A program made the position numbers and the translations under genes. This document shows, one piece after another, positions 48,289 to 56,159 of a DNA stretch of 64,000 nt. The DNA is taken from positions 1-64,000 of IMG/VR virus record IMGVR_UViG_3300021067_000006. One strand, written 5' to 3'. This DNA comes from a virus. The notes beneath the pieces were generated by a model that saw only the letters and a list, made by a program, of their open reading frames with translations, had not been told where the DNA came from and searched no databases. The stretch's first letter is position 1; each line of letters opens with the position of its first letter.

Positions 48289-50367
48289 CTACCGGAACCG
48301 GTCGAGGAACGGCTCGACCGCAGCAATCGAACGCGCCCGCGGCATGTGCGGCAACGCCTCGATGAACTTCGCGCCGTAGGGCTTCGTCACCATCCGCCGA
48401 TCGCACACCACCACGACGCCGTAATCGCTCACCGAACGGATCAACCGGCCGACCCCCTGCCGCATGCGCAGCACCGCGCGCGGCAGGTAATAGTTCCGGA
48501 ACCACCGCGAGTCGACGGCCTTGCGCGCATCGAGCACCGGGTCGGATACAGGATCGAACGGCAGCCGGTCAATGAGCAGCGCGGTCAGCGACTCACCCGG
48601 CACGTCGACGCCTTCCCAAAGGGACTCGGTGCCGAGCAGCACGCTGTCACGCTCGCGCCGGAACTGATCGACCAACTGCGTGCGCGGCGCATCGCCCTGG
48701 CACAGCACGGGATAGGGGAGCCCCGCCCGCATCAACCGATCGCGCACCGCGTTCAACACGCGATAGCTCGTGAACAACCCGAGCGTGCGGCCGCGCGCGA
48801 CTTCAACGAGCTCGACCAGCGCGCCGCTTACCTCGGCCGCGAACGCTTGGTTGTTCGGGTCGCAGAGCGGCGGGGTCACGAGCAGGCATCGCGAGTAATC
48901 GAAAGGGCTCTCGACAGCGAGCCACGCGAAATCATCGACGCCGAGCTCAGCCGCAACGAACTCGAACCCGTCTTCGCCCGGGCCATCAGCGAGCGTCGCC
49001 GACACGAGCGCCGCACGCTTCGGCGATTCCTTCGACTCCCACAGCCCACGCCGCAGAAACCCCGCGGCGGTCATTGGCTCGGCAACGAGCGACACCATCG
49101 TGCCGCCGGGGCGTGTCTCGTTCTCGACGAAGTAGACCCATTCCTCGCCATCGAGCAGCTCACGCGCTGCCGCGATGAGGCCCGCGTGCCGCAGGCAGAG
49201 GTCGCGCCGCTGCCTCAGAAACTCGCGGCCCGCCGCCGGCGTGCCGCCGTTCTCGGATGCATCACCAAGCCTCGTCGCCGCGAGGCGCATCAGGCGCTCG
49301 AGCTCGGAGCCGTCGAACATGCGCTCGCAGTCGAGCCGCGCCTCGTACCGCTTCGACATCTCGAGCTGCGCGAGCTCATAAAAAAAGGCGTCGGCTGCGC
49401 CGAGCACCTCGTTACGCAGGTCGGGGTCGATGTTGCGCGGTACGCCGAGCCGCTCGGCTCGTTTGGTACCACCGACGAGCAGGTCGACCGCGGTGCGCGC
49501 GCCGCCCGGCGAAAGCCTGCGGGCGAAGTATTGGCGCGCGATGTCACCCGCACGGTGCGCCTCATCGAATACCAAGTTGCTGTGCAACGGAAGCACGCCG
49601 CGCGCACCTCCCATTCGCAGCTCAAGATCGATGAAATACAGGTGATAATTCGTGACGACGATGTCGACCTGCTCGAGCTGCTTGCGCGCCACGCGCGGGA
49701 AGCACGAGCCGTCGTTGTAGTGCATGCACTTTTTGCCGAGGCAGTCCTCGCTCGACACCGTCACCGCGCGGCGCACGCTCGGCATGAGCTCGAACGGCAG
49801 CTCGGAAATGTCGCCGAGCTCGCTGCCCTCCGCCCACTCGATCACGCGCTCGAGTTGCTGCTGCTCACGCAGCACCGGCAGGCGCTTGCCGATCAGCCGC
49901 TCGTTCTGCGCGACGTCGAGCGCCTCACGGCAAGCGTAGTTCTGGAACCCTTTGGCGATCGCAAACGTGAAGCCAACCCCCTCGACGCCGAACGCGCGCT
50001 GCAGCATCGGCAGGTCTTTCCCGACGAGCTGTTCCTGCAGCGCGATGTTCGCGGTCGCGACGATCGTACGCTCGTGCCGCGCGAGCGCCGCGCGCACTGC
50101 CGGCACGAGGTACGCGACCGACTTGCCGACGCCCGTCGGTCCCTCGGCGAGCAGCGTACGCTGCCCGTCGAGCTCGCCCGAGAAGATGCGGTCGACCGCC
50201 GACGAGAGCAGCACCTGCCCCTCGCGTTTCCGGTAACCACTCACCTCAGCAGCAAGGGGCCCGCCTTCTGCGAACATCGCCTCGACGTCGAAGTCGTGCA
50301 CCTCGCGCGTGAGCGACGGGGACAACTCCACGTCGTCGGGGTCGATGTCTTCGGCTGATAAGGTCAC
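48289..50367 (-). CDS. dinG: DinG/XPD-family DNA helicase
   Basis: 692 aa from GTG 50367 (GTGA overlap). Walker A AEGPTGVGKSVAY (about 74-86), four Cys for an iron-sulfur cluster (NYACREALD, then DCLGKKCMHYNDGSCFPR), DEAH box NLVFDEAHRAGD, and C-terminal motifs including GTESLWEGVDVPGES and MRQGVGRLIRS. DinG/XPD enzymes unwind DNA 5' to 3' and clear R-loops and forks. A phage copy probably helps its own replication or recombination. The large plus-strand frame opposite is shadow. Confidence 0.85.
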   Translation of the reverse strand: MTLSAEDIDPDDVELSPSLTREVHDFDVEAMFAEGGPLAAEVSGYRKREGQVLLSSAVDRIFSGELDGQRTLLAEGPTGVGKSVAYLVPAVRAALARHERTIVATANIALQEQLVGKDLPMLQRAFGVEGVGFTFAIAKGFQNYACREALDVAQNERLIGKRLPVLREQQQLERVIEWAEGSELGDISELPFELMPSVRRAVTVSSEDCLGKKCMHYNDGSCFPRVARKQLEQVDIVVTNYHLYFIDLELRMGGARGVLPLHSNLVFDEAHRAGDIARQYFARRLSPGGARTAVDLLVGGTKRAERLGVPRNIDPDLRNEVLGAADAFFYELAQLEMSKRYEARLDCERMFDGSELERLMRLAATRLGDASENGGTPAAGREFLRQRRDLCLRHAGLIAAARELLDGEEWVYFVENETRPGGTMVSLVAEPMTAAGFLRRGLWESKESPKRAALVSATLADGPGEDGFEFVAAELGVDDFAWLAVESPFDYSRCLLVTPPLCDPNNQAFAAEVSGALVELVEVARGRTLGLFTSYRVLNAVRDRLMRAGLPYPVLCQGDAPRTQLVDQFRRERDSVLLGTESLWEGVDVPGESLTALLIDRLPFDPVSDPVLDARKAVDSRWFRNYYLPRAVLRMRQGVGRLIRSVSDYGVVVVCDRRMVTKPYGAKFIEALPHMPRARSIAAVEPFLDRFR

Positions 50368-50762
50368 GGCTCGAGAATGCCGCGACGCCTGCGAAGCTCA
50401 AGGGCCTGCTCGACTGCTGCGCTCAAGTCTTCGACCAGAAACGGTTTGTAAAGCACGACGCAGCCGATCTGCTTTAGAAACGCCTCTTGATGGATCCGGT
50501 TCAAGCCTGAGATAACGACGACCGCGACGTCGCTGTACTCGGAACGAACGCGGCGCACGAGCTCGAGCCCGCCGTACGGCATGACCCAATCGGTCACGAG
50601 CACATCGACGTCGTCGCGCGCAGCAAGACGCTCGAGAACCTCGAGCCCGTCGACGGCTTTCTCGATCTGAAAAGCGTGCGCGAGCACGCGCTCGAGCGCT
50701 CGCAACACAAGCGGCTCATCATCGGCGACGAGTAGCACGCGCAAAGGGTGGGAAGCGGACAC
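50364..50762 (-). CDS. Orphan response-regulator receiver domain
   Basis: 132 aa from GTG 50762. A single CheY-like receiver: acidic pair Asp14-Asp15 (VADDEP), phosphorylation Asp58 (VTDWVMP), Ser85 (VVISG), Lys106 (LYKPF). No output domain. TACGAT lies 7 nt before the GTG, predicting a leaderless mRNA and expression separate from the next gene. Receivers are rare in phages; it may tap a host kinase as a phosphate sink or regulate signalling in the host. Confidence 0.8.
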   Translation of the reverse strand: MSASHPLRVLLVADDEPLVLRALERVLAHAFQIEKAVDGLEVLERLAARDDVDVLVTDWVMPYGGLELVRRVRSEYSDVAVVVISGLNRIHQEAFLKQIGCVVLYKPFLVEDLSAAVEQALELRRRRGILEP

Positions 50763-50775
50763 CCGGCCAATCGTA

Positions 50776-51003
50776 TCAGCGCGGCTCGAATGGGTCCCGA
50801 TGCGCGTGCTGCGCAGCGAACTGGCGGATGCGCGCCCGCACCCGCCCGGACATGCAGAGCCCCTGCCACGTCGCGCCGCAAACCGTGCATTCGCACCAGT
50901 ACCGCTGCCCGTCCGACTCACCCGAGGCCGGGTCGATTACCCGCTGCTCGTGCCGCCCGCGCACGTGAGGGAACCCAAGCGGGCTCCACTCAACGACGGC
51001 CAC
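50776..51003 (-). CDS. Small zinc-binding protein
   Basis: 75 aa from GTG 51003. WCECTVCGATWQGLCMSGRV carries a C-x-C-x-x-C and a later C, likely a zinc knuckle, followed by a basic helix (RVRARIRQFAAQHAHRD). Probably nucleic-acid binding. Overlaps the next gene upstream by 14 bases. Confidence 0.5.
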   Translation of the reverse strand: MAVVEWSPLGFPHVRGRHEQRVIDPASGESDGQRYWCECTVCGATWQGLCMSGRVRARIRQFAAQHAHRDPFEPR

Positions 51004-51262
51004 CGGGGAAGGCCTCGCGATAGACGCGCTCGAGATTGACGCGAGCGCCAGCCGACTCGACGTCATCGGCGCTGAGGAACTTCCCGAGCGCGTCGAGCAC
51101 CGCGTCGACGCGCTGGCGATCATGGTTCATCCTGGCGAAAGCTTCGGCGAGATCCTGCTCGCGGCGCGTCGCCTCGGCCAACGCGGCCGAGTAGAAGTCG
51201 ACCGCCGCGACGAGCGCGTTGCTGCCGCGCAGCTCGAGCGCCATTGGACCGCGCCCGGTCAC
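50990..51262 (-). CDS. Helical hypothetical protein
   Basis: 90 aa from GTG 51262 (GTGA overlap): TGRGPMALELRGSNALVAAV. Contains FYSAALAEATRREQDLAEAF and RMNHDRQRVDAVLDALGKFL. Unknown function. Confidence 0.5.
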   Translation of the reverse strand: MTGRGPMALELRGSNALVAAVDFYSAALAEATRREQDLAEAFARMNHDRQRVDAVLDALGKFLSADDVESAGARVNLERVYREAFPGGRR

Positions 51263-51669
51263 CGCCGCACCTCGCGCACCACGCGAACACCGCCGCGCTC
51301 GAGCGCGTGCTCGACCTCGGCAGCCTCGCGCACGGTCATCCCGCCGCCGGCCGGCGCGCTCCAAAAGTCGGGCATCAGATCGGTCACGCTCCAATCATGC
51401 TGCGCCTGCTCGGCGAGCAGCTCGGGCTCCGTCGCCGGCCCCGGCCAATCGCGCTCGAGCCACTCATACCCGCGCGCGAAGCCCTGCTCGTACGAGCCCT
51501 CGGCCAGCGCGACCGCGAACGCCTCCCACTCGTCGGCGGTAGCATCGGGGCGGTACCGCCGAAACATCAGCACCTCGTCGCGCAACCGGCGCGGCGCACG
51601 CGGTCCCTCGTGATAGCGGCTGATGAATCGCTCGAGCAGATGCAGCAGCCAACGGCCGGCGCGCGTCAC
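51259..51669 (-). CDS. Hypothetical protein
   Basis: 136 aa from GTG 51669 (GTGA overlap): TRAGRWLLHLLERFISRYHE, ALAEGSYEQGFARGYEWLER and an acidic middle (GPATEPELLAEQAQHDWSVT). No family recognised. Confidence 0.5.
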   Translation of the reverse strand: MTRAGRWLLHLLERFISRYHEGPRAPRRLRDEVLMFRRYRPDATADEWEAFAVALAEGSYEQGFARGYEWLERDWPGPATEPELLAEQAQHDWSVTDLMPDFWSAPAGGGMTVREAAEVEHALERGGVRVVREVRR

Positions 51670-52349
51670 TTGATCGCAGCTGCAGCGTCGAGCACCGCGC
51701 GCTCGACGATGTCTGTGACGCTCTCCGCCGAACGCTCAGCACCGAGCCGGCGCACGGCCTCGAGAAACCGCTCGTGCCGTTCGGCGGTGAAGTACAAAGG
51801 GACCGTCTTCGTGTGCTGATTCTGCGACACGAGCGGCGCCGGAGGCGAGCTCGGCCGCGCGACGTCGAACGCCATCATCTTCGTGAGCGCGTCCTCGGTG
51901 ATGCCGAGCTCGAGACTTACGGTCGGGAAGTCTTCGACGCCGAGACTCTGCACGAGCTGCGCGGCGGCCGTCGGATCGAACTTGCCGTGCTTGGTGTCGA
52001 GCTCGAACGTGAGCGCGCGCGCATCGCGCTCGGTGAGCCGGCTAAGAAAGACGACCGGCCCACGCTCGAACCCGAGCTCAGTCGCGACCGTCCATCGCTG
52101 CTCGCCGTCGATGATGACGTCGCGCCGACGGCCCTTCTCGTCGGTGCCCCACACGAGCAGCGCCTGACTCGTGATCCATCCCTTCGTTCGAAAGCCGTGC
52201 GCGAGCGCACGACGCTCGAACTGCGTCATGCGATTGGGGTTCCACTCATTCGGCTTCAGCTTGGCAAGCTCGTACAGCACGACCGCGCCGACGACGAAAC
52301 CACCGGCGAGCCTCGCGCCTGAGCGTTCGTTTCGCGCTGCTGCCTTCAT
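51666..52349 (-). CDS. ParB-like nuclease-fold protein
   Basis: 227 aa starting MKAAARNERSGARLAGGFVV; TAACTT lies 8 nt before the ATG. The N-terminal half matches the ParB/sulfiredoxin fold used by phage ParB-like DNA-binding proteins: LKPNEWNPNRM, RTKGWITSQALLVWG, DVIIDGEQRW (the G-E-x-R motif) and LTERDARALTFELDTKHGKF. The C-terminus (FTAERHERFLEAVRRLGA) is helical. No ParA gene is nearby; such phage proteins often load on DNA during replication or have nuclease or regulatory roles. Confidence 0.7.
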   Translation of the reverse strand: MKAAARNERSGARLAGGFVVGAVVLYELAKLKPNEWNPNRMTQFERRALAHGFRTKGWITSQALLVWGTDEKGRRRDVIIDGEQRWTVATELGFERGPVVFLSRLTERDARALTFELDTKHGKFDPTAAAQLVQSLGVEDFPTVSLELGITEDALTKMMAFDVARPSSPPAPLVSQNQHTKTVPLYFTAERHERFLEAVRRLGAERSAESVTDIVERAVLDAAAAIK

Positions 52350-52360
52350 CCGTCGGGAAG

Positions 52361-52945
52361 TTACCACGGCTTTTTACCGACGCGCCTGAGCAGCACCGAC
52401 GGCGCAATCTGCACGAGCTGCGACGCGAGCAGCACGTGCAGATCGACACCGTGCACGACGAGCTCACCGACCATCGACGGTCCGATGCGCAGCCCGCGCA
52501 GCAGCGCCGCCTCGATGATGACGTGCCACGACATCCGGTTGCCGCGGAAGAACAGCAACGGCTTGAGCCCATCGAAGCGCGCGGCCGCTTCGCACTGACG
52601 CCACCATCGCAGGACGGGCGAGCGCGGATCGCCGGCGAGGAACAGCTCGTACGACCACGCGCCCGCGCGCCGCACTCTGAACGGCTTGCCGTTGATCTTT
52701 TCTCGCACGGTCATCGCCTGCCGACGGAACTTCACCTCGACCGAAAACGGGAACAGCGTGCACGTCTCGGGGTCGACCATCACATCGCCACGCGCCTTGA
52801 ACCCCGCCGTTTTCGAACTCGCCCACCCGCCCGATCGCGGCGTTCGAACGAACGTCGCATCGGGCTCGAGCTGCCGCCACCACGGCTCAAGAATCCTCAC
52901 GACCTCGAGCTCACCGAACGCGCCCTTTTTGATCAGCGTCGCCAT
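52361..52945 (-). CDS. PD-(D/E)XK nuclease, Holliday-junction resolvase-like
   Basis: 194 aa from ATG 52945 (TGATG overlap). KKGAFGELEVVRILEPWWRQ, then TPRSGGWASSKTAGFKARGD, FPFSVEVKFRRQAM: the GD...E-V-K spacing is the PD-(D/E)XK active site, and the pattern recurs in phage Holliday junction endonucleases. It sits beside the SbcC-like gene, so it probably resolves branched recombination intermediates. Confidence 0.65.
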   Translation of the reverse strand: MATLIKKGAFGELEVVRILEPWWRQLEPDATFVRTPRSGGWASSKTAGFKARGDVMVDPETCTLFPFSVEVKFRRQAMTVREKINGKPFRVRRAGAWSYELFLAGDPRSPVLRWWRQCEAAARFDGLKPLLFFRGNRMSWHVIIEAALLRGLRIGPSMVGELVVHGVDLHVLLASQLVQIAPSVLLRRVGKKPW

Positions 52946-54861
52946 CACGCGACCTCGACGCGCGACCACGGCCCCGACGCACGCACGACAATGCGCCTCG
53001 GCACGCTCTCGAGGAACGCCCGATCGTGCGCCGACACGATGGCCTGCTCGAACGTGCCGAGCAGCATGCGCTGTATCGCCGCCGACACCGACGCGCGGTG
53101 CGCACGATCCATCTGCGCGAGCGGTTCGTCGAGCGCGGCCACCGACCACCGCGCCGAGCGCCGCGCGCGCAGCCACCGGAACGCGGCGGTGCGCAGCGCG
53201 AGCCCGCCCAGGTCGGCGGCCGCGCCGTCGCTCTGATGCGACAGCCGGAACCGCACGCGGTTCGACACCTTGGGCCCGCGCGTCGCACCGCAGCGCGCGC
53301 ACTGCCTCACCCGCGTCGACGCGGGGAACGGCGAGCCGCAGCCCGAGCAGCGGACGGCGAGCTCTTTCGTCTCCCGTCCCCAGCTGAGCGAGACCGCCAA
53401 GTCGACCCCCGCCTCGGCGAGCACGCCGTTCGCCGCCCGCACGACGCCGCCCACGGCCTGCTCGGCCGCGGCACGCTGCGCTCCCTCCGGCCCGAGAATA
53501 GCCAACGCCGCGCGCCGGGCGGCCAGAGAACGCGCGAGCTCGGCGAGCCGGGCGTCGGCGTCGGCGACGCGGGCGAGCGCAGCCTCGGCCTCACCGAGCG
53601 CCGCCCGCGCGCGTTCGACGGCCGACCGATCCACAAGCGGCGGCTGCTCGACCGGGGGCAGCACGTCGGGCAGCTGCTCGGAATCGATCCACGCCAGCCG
53701 CGCCGCGGCTTCCACAGCCGCATCGAGCCGCGCGCTGGCCTGGTCAAGCCGGCGCTGCTGCGCCCGCGCTTCATCGAACGAACACTCAACCAGCCCGCCC
53801 CGCGTCTCGGCTTCTTTCCGTGCGGCTTCCGCCTTCGCGAGCGCGGCACGGTTCTCCGCGGTGCGCGCGTTGATCTGCTCCCGCGCCGGACAGTCGATAC
53901 CGGCCACGGGACAACGCCCATCGAACTGCCCGCTCACCAGCTTGCGCGCGCGCTCAACCTCACGCCGCGCCTCGTCGCGCGCGTGCAGCTCCCGCTCGCG
54001 CTTCGCGACAATCGCCTCGACGTCGGGAACCGGAACGGCCTTGAGCTCGGCGACCTCACCGGCGAGCGCTTCGACCTGCTCGAGCAGACGCCGCCGCTCG
54101 TCGCGAGTTTTCAGCTTGAGCGCGAGCTCGGCATGAGCGCGCAGCTTCTCGCTCGCCGAGTTTGCCGCAGCGTGGTCAGCCTCGAATCGCGCCTGCGCCG
54201 CAACGAGCTCAGCACGACGCCGCTCGACCTCAGCCTCGGTGCCGCCCGCCTCGAGCCCAGCGACGCGCGCCGCGATGCAGCGACCGTGTTCGGTCATCAG
54301 CTCGTTGAGCTCGTCGCTCACGGCATCCGCCGCCTCGGCCAGCTTGCCCGTCTGCAGCCATCGCTCAAACGCTTCAGTCGACGCCGTGCTACCCGCCGAC
54401 ACGAGCCCCGGCAGCGCGCGCTGCTCGGCGATGCAGGTGTCGAGCATCTCGACCACCTCGAACCCAAGGTAACCAGGCAGCGCACGCTCAGCCTCATCGC
54501 CGCGCAGCACCGTGCCGTCGGGCAGCGCGAACTCGAGTGATTCGCTCGCGCCGAGCGGCTTCAGTCGCGAGATGAACGCGCCGTCGCTGAGCTCGATGTC
54601 GACACCGACCTGCTCGCTACGCACGCCCGTCGCACGGTCGTACGAAACAAGGTCCTCGACGGAGTCGACAGTGCGCGGTCGCTTGCCGTCGAGCGCCCAG
54701 CGAATCGCGCGCAGCAAGCTCGTCTTGCCGAGGTAGTTGCTGCGCGCCGCGTCCTGCTCGTCCTCGGCTGTGAGCGCGTACACGCCCGGGCCGAGCTCGA
54801 GCTCGTGCACGCCGCGGAACCGCTGCCAGTCGATGAGCCGCAGCCCGACGATGTGCGTCAC
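52945..54861 (-). CDS. sbcC: SbcC/Rad50-like SMC ATPase with zinc ribbon insert
   Basis: 638 aa from GTG 54861. N-terminal ATP-binding half: VGLRLIDWQRFRGVHELEL and SNYLGKTSLLRA (GKTS about 45-48). A coiled coil follows, with a hook-like turn DGRCPVAGIDCPAREQ, a second coil, then a C-terminal half with VRCSGCGSPFPASTRVRQCA...ARCGAT, a four-Cys zinc ribbon placed before the signature region (SDGAAADLGGLALRTA), and Walker B WSVAALDEPLAQMD. It partners with the SbcD gene at 55428-56159 to process DNA ends. The signature motif differs from canonical LSGGE. Confidence 0.8.
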   Translation of the reverse strand: MTHIVGLRLIDWQRFRGVHELELGPGVYALTAEDEQDAARSNYLGKTSLLRAIRWALDGKRPRTVDSVEDLVSYDRATGVRSEQVGVDIELSDGAFISRLKPLGASESLEFALPDGTVLRGDEAERALPGYLGFEVVEMLDTCIAEQRALPGLVSAGSTASTEAFERWLQTGKLAEAADAVSDELNELMTEHGRCIAARVAGLEAGGTEAEVERRRAELVAAQARFEADHAAANSASEKLRAHAELALKLKTRDERRRLLEQVEALAGEVAELKAVPVPDVEAIVAKRERELHARDEARREVERARKLVSGQFDGRCPVAGIDCPAREQINARTAENRAALAKAEAARKEAETRGGLVECSFDEARAQQRRLDQASARLDAAVEAAARLAWIDSEQLPDVLPPVEQPPLVDRSAVERARAALGEAEAALARVADADARLAELARSLAARRAALAILGPEGAQRAAAEQAVGGVVRAANGVLAEAGVDLAVSLSWGRETKELAVRCSGCGSPFPASTRVRQCARCGATRGPKVSNRVRFRLSHQSDGAAADLGGLALRTAAFRWLRARRSARWSVAALDEPLAQMDRAHRASVSAAIQRMLLGTFEQAIVSAHDRAFLESVPRRIVVRASGPWSRVEVA

Positions 54862-54974
54862 TCGCCGCGCCTCTTTCGCGTCAACAGGTTGATCGCAATC
54901 ACGCAGCCGAGAATGCCGCCGACAACGATCGCGATGTAGACCCACGCCGCGACAGTCTCGGCCTGCGATGCCAT
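54858..54974 (-). CDS. 38-aa membrane protein
   Basis: MASQAETVAAWVYIAIVVGG then ILGCVIAINLLTRKRRGE: one membrane helix and a basic tail. TATGAT lies 6 nt before the ATG, the best -10 match in the window, predicting a leaderless mRNA. Its stop overlaps the SbcC start (GTGA). Confidence 0.5.
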   Translation of the reverse strand: MASQAETVAAWVYIAIVVGGILGCVIAINLLTRKRRGE

Positions 54975-54981
54975 GCGCCGA

Positions 54982-55428
54982 TCATAGGCCAGCGCCAGCG
55001 AGCGCGTGCTCGATGACACGCTCGACCTCATGCCAGTCCACGTCGACGGCGCTGCGCTCGCGCGCTCGAGCGAGCAGGTCGGCGACCACGCCGCGCAAAT
55101 CGAGCGCGGCCTCAACGTCCACAGCGCCCGCCACACGCTCCACGTCGCGCTCGGGAAGCTCAGCAGCGCCAGCCTCGGGCGGTAAGTCCTGCACGCGCAC
55201 AGCGCCCGCAGCACGGGCCTGCCGCTTCCATTCGGCAACCGCTGCCGCCTCGGTGCCCGCCGGCGGCCGAACCCAAACAATCGCGCCGTCGAGCGAATCG
55301 AGGCTTTCCACAGGCTTGTGGAATTCCTGCGCGGAAACGACCACCAACCGGCGCGCCTCGAGCGGCTCGAACCTCACCGGTTTGGAATCGCGCCGTTCCA
55401 TACCGGCCTTGCTTCTCGGCACTCGCAT
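54982..55428 (-). CDS. Hypothetical protein
   Basis: 148 aa from ATG 55428 (TGATG overlap with the SbcD stop). The first 20 residues are encoded by palindrome copy 7. The body has AIVWVRPPAGTEAAAVAEWK and acidic helices (RDVERVAGAVDVEAALDLRG). Unknown; between SbcD and SbcC genes. Confidence 0.5.
   Translation of the reverse strand: MRVPRSKAGMERRDSKPVRFEPLEARRLVVVSAQEFHKPVESLDSLDGAIVWVRPPAGTEAAAVAEWKRQARAAGAVRVQDLPPEAGAAELPERDVERVAGAVDVEAALDLRGVVADLLARARERSAVDVDWHEVERVIEHALAGAGL
55381..55402. repeat. 22-bp palindrome, copy 7
   Basis: TTTGGAAT, CGCGCC, GTTCCATA. In frame near the start of the gene 54982-55428, in the junction after the SbcD gene. Confidence 0.6.
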
Positions 55429-56159
55429 CAGCCCCCCCGCTCGGTGTCGACTTCCAAGATGCCCGGGACATTCTCGCACTCGTCGCGCGTAAACCTGCAG
55501 ACGCTTCCCGGGATCTCGACGCCGCGATACGTCTGCCGCCGATGGTAATGCGCGTTGAACAGCAGCGCGTTCGGAAACAACCGACGCACCGTGTCGATGG
55601 GAAAGAACACGTCGCGCCCGCGCGCCATATCCTTCGTTTCCGAACCCGTTGCGATGCCCTCGAGCATCAGATGCCCGGCCACCGCAGCGACCTTTGCACC
55701 GAGCCCGACGCGCGTGAGCTCCGCCGCTAGCTCGCACACCTCAGCCTTGGGGTCGTACGCGTGCGACGTCGGAACGTACGGCAGCAGCACGACAGCCTCG
55801 CCCGCGCCGACCTGGACATAGCGCGGCCGCTTCACGAGCGTGACGCCCGCAACGAACGCGAGCGGATCGAGCGTCGTCGTCCCGTACCCATCTTCGAGCA
55901 CGTCGTGATTGCCGGGAATCGCGATCGTGTCGATGCCCTCGACGTCGAGCTTGCTTGCGAACTCGGCGAACAGCGTAATGCACCGCACAAGGTTCTCGCT
56001 CTCCGGATCGGCAAGGTCGCCGAGGAACAGAACCTCATCGACCCGTCGCTTGAGCGCACGTTCGAACACGAGCTCAAGCGCGCGCGCGACATCGTCGAAC
56101 CGCGAGAAACCCGCAGTCGACTTGTCCGGATGCAGGTCGCCGACGATCAACGACTTCAC
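55428..56159 (-). CDS. sbcD: SbcD/Mre11-like metallophosphoesterase
   Basis: 243 aa from GTG 56159 (GTGA overlap). Calcineurin-type motifs in order: GDLHPDK (D-x-H), LGDLADPES, PGNHDVLED, AGHLM and NAHYHRRQ. It is the nuclease subunit of an SbcCD-type end-processing complex, with the SbcC-like gene two genes downstream. The order SbcD, small proteins, SbcC matches many large phages. Confidence 0.8.
   Translation of the reverse strand: MKSLIVGDLHPDKSTAGFSRFDDVARALELVFERALKRRVDEVLFLGDLADPESENLVRCITLFAEFASKLDVEGIDTIAIPGNHDVLEDGYGTTTLDPLAFVAGVTLVKRPRYVQVGAGEAVVLLPYVPTSHAYDPKAEVCELAAELTRVGLGAKVAAVAGHLMLEGIATGSETKDMARGRDVFFPIDTVRRLFPNALLFNAHYHRRQTYRGVEIPGSVCRFTRDECENVPGILEVDTERGG

Noticed and set aside
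48346-50358. 670-codon plus-strand frame opposite DinG
   Set aside because: The minus-strand frame has all helicase motifs; the plus frame is a compositional mirror rich in Arg and Ala.
51666-52349. ParB-like protein plus palindromes as a plasmid partition system
   Set aside because: No ParA gene was found and the palindromes are dispersed, not clustered next to the gene. Kept as a possible binding partner only.
10121-55402. Palindrome copies read as sigma-54 promoters
   Set aside because: The GG and GC blocks are 12 bases apart rather than 10, and the sites occur in coding positions and both orientations.
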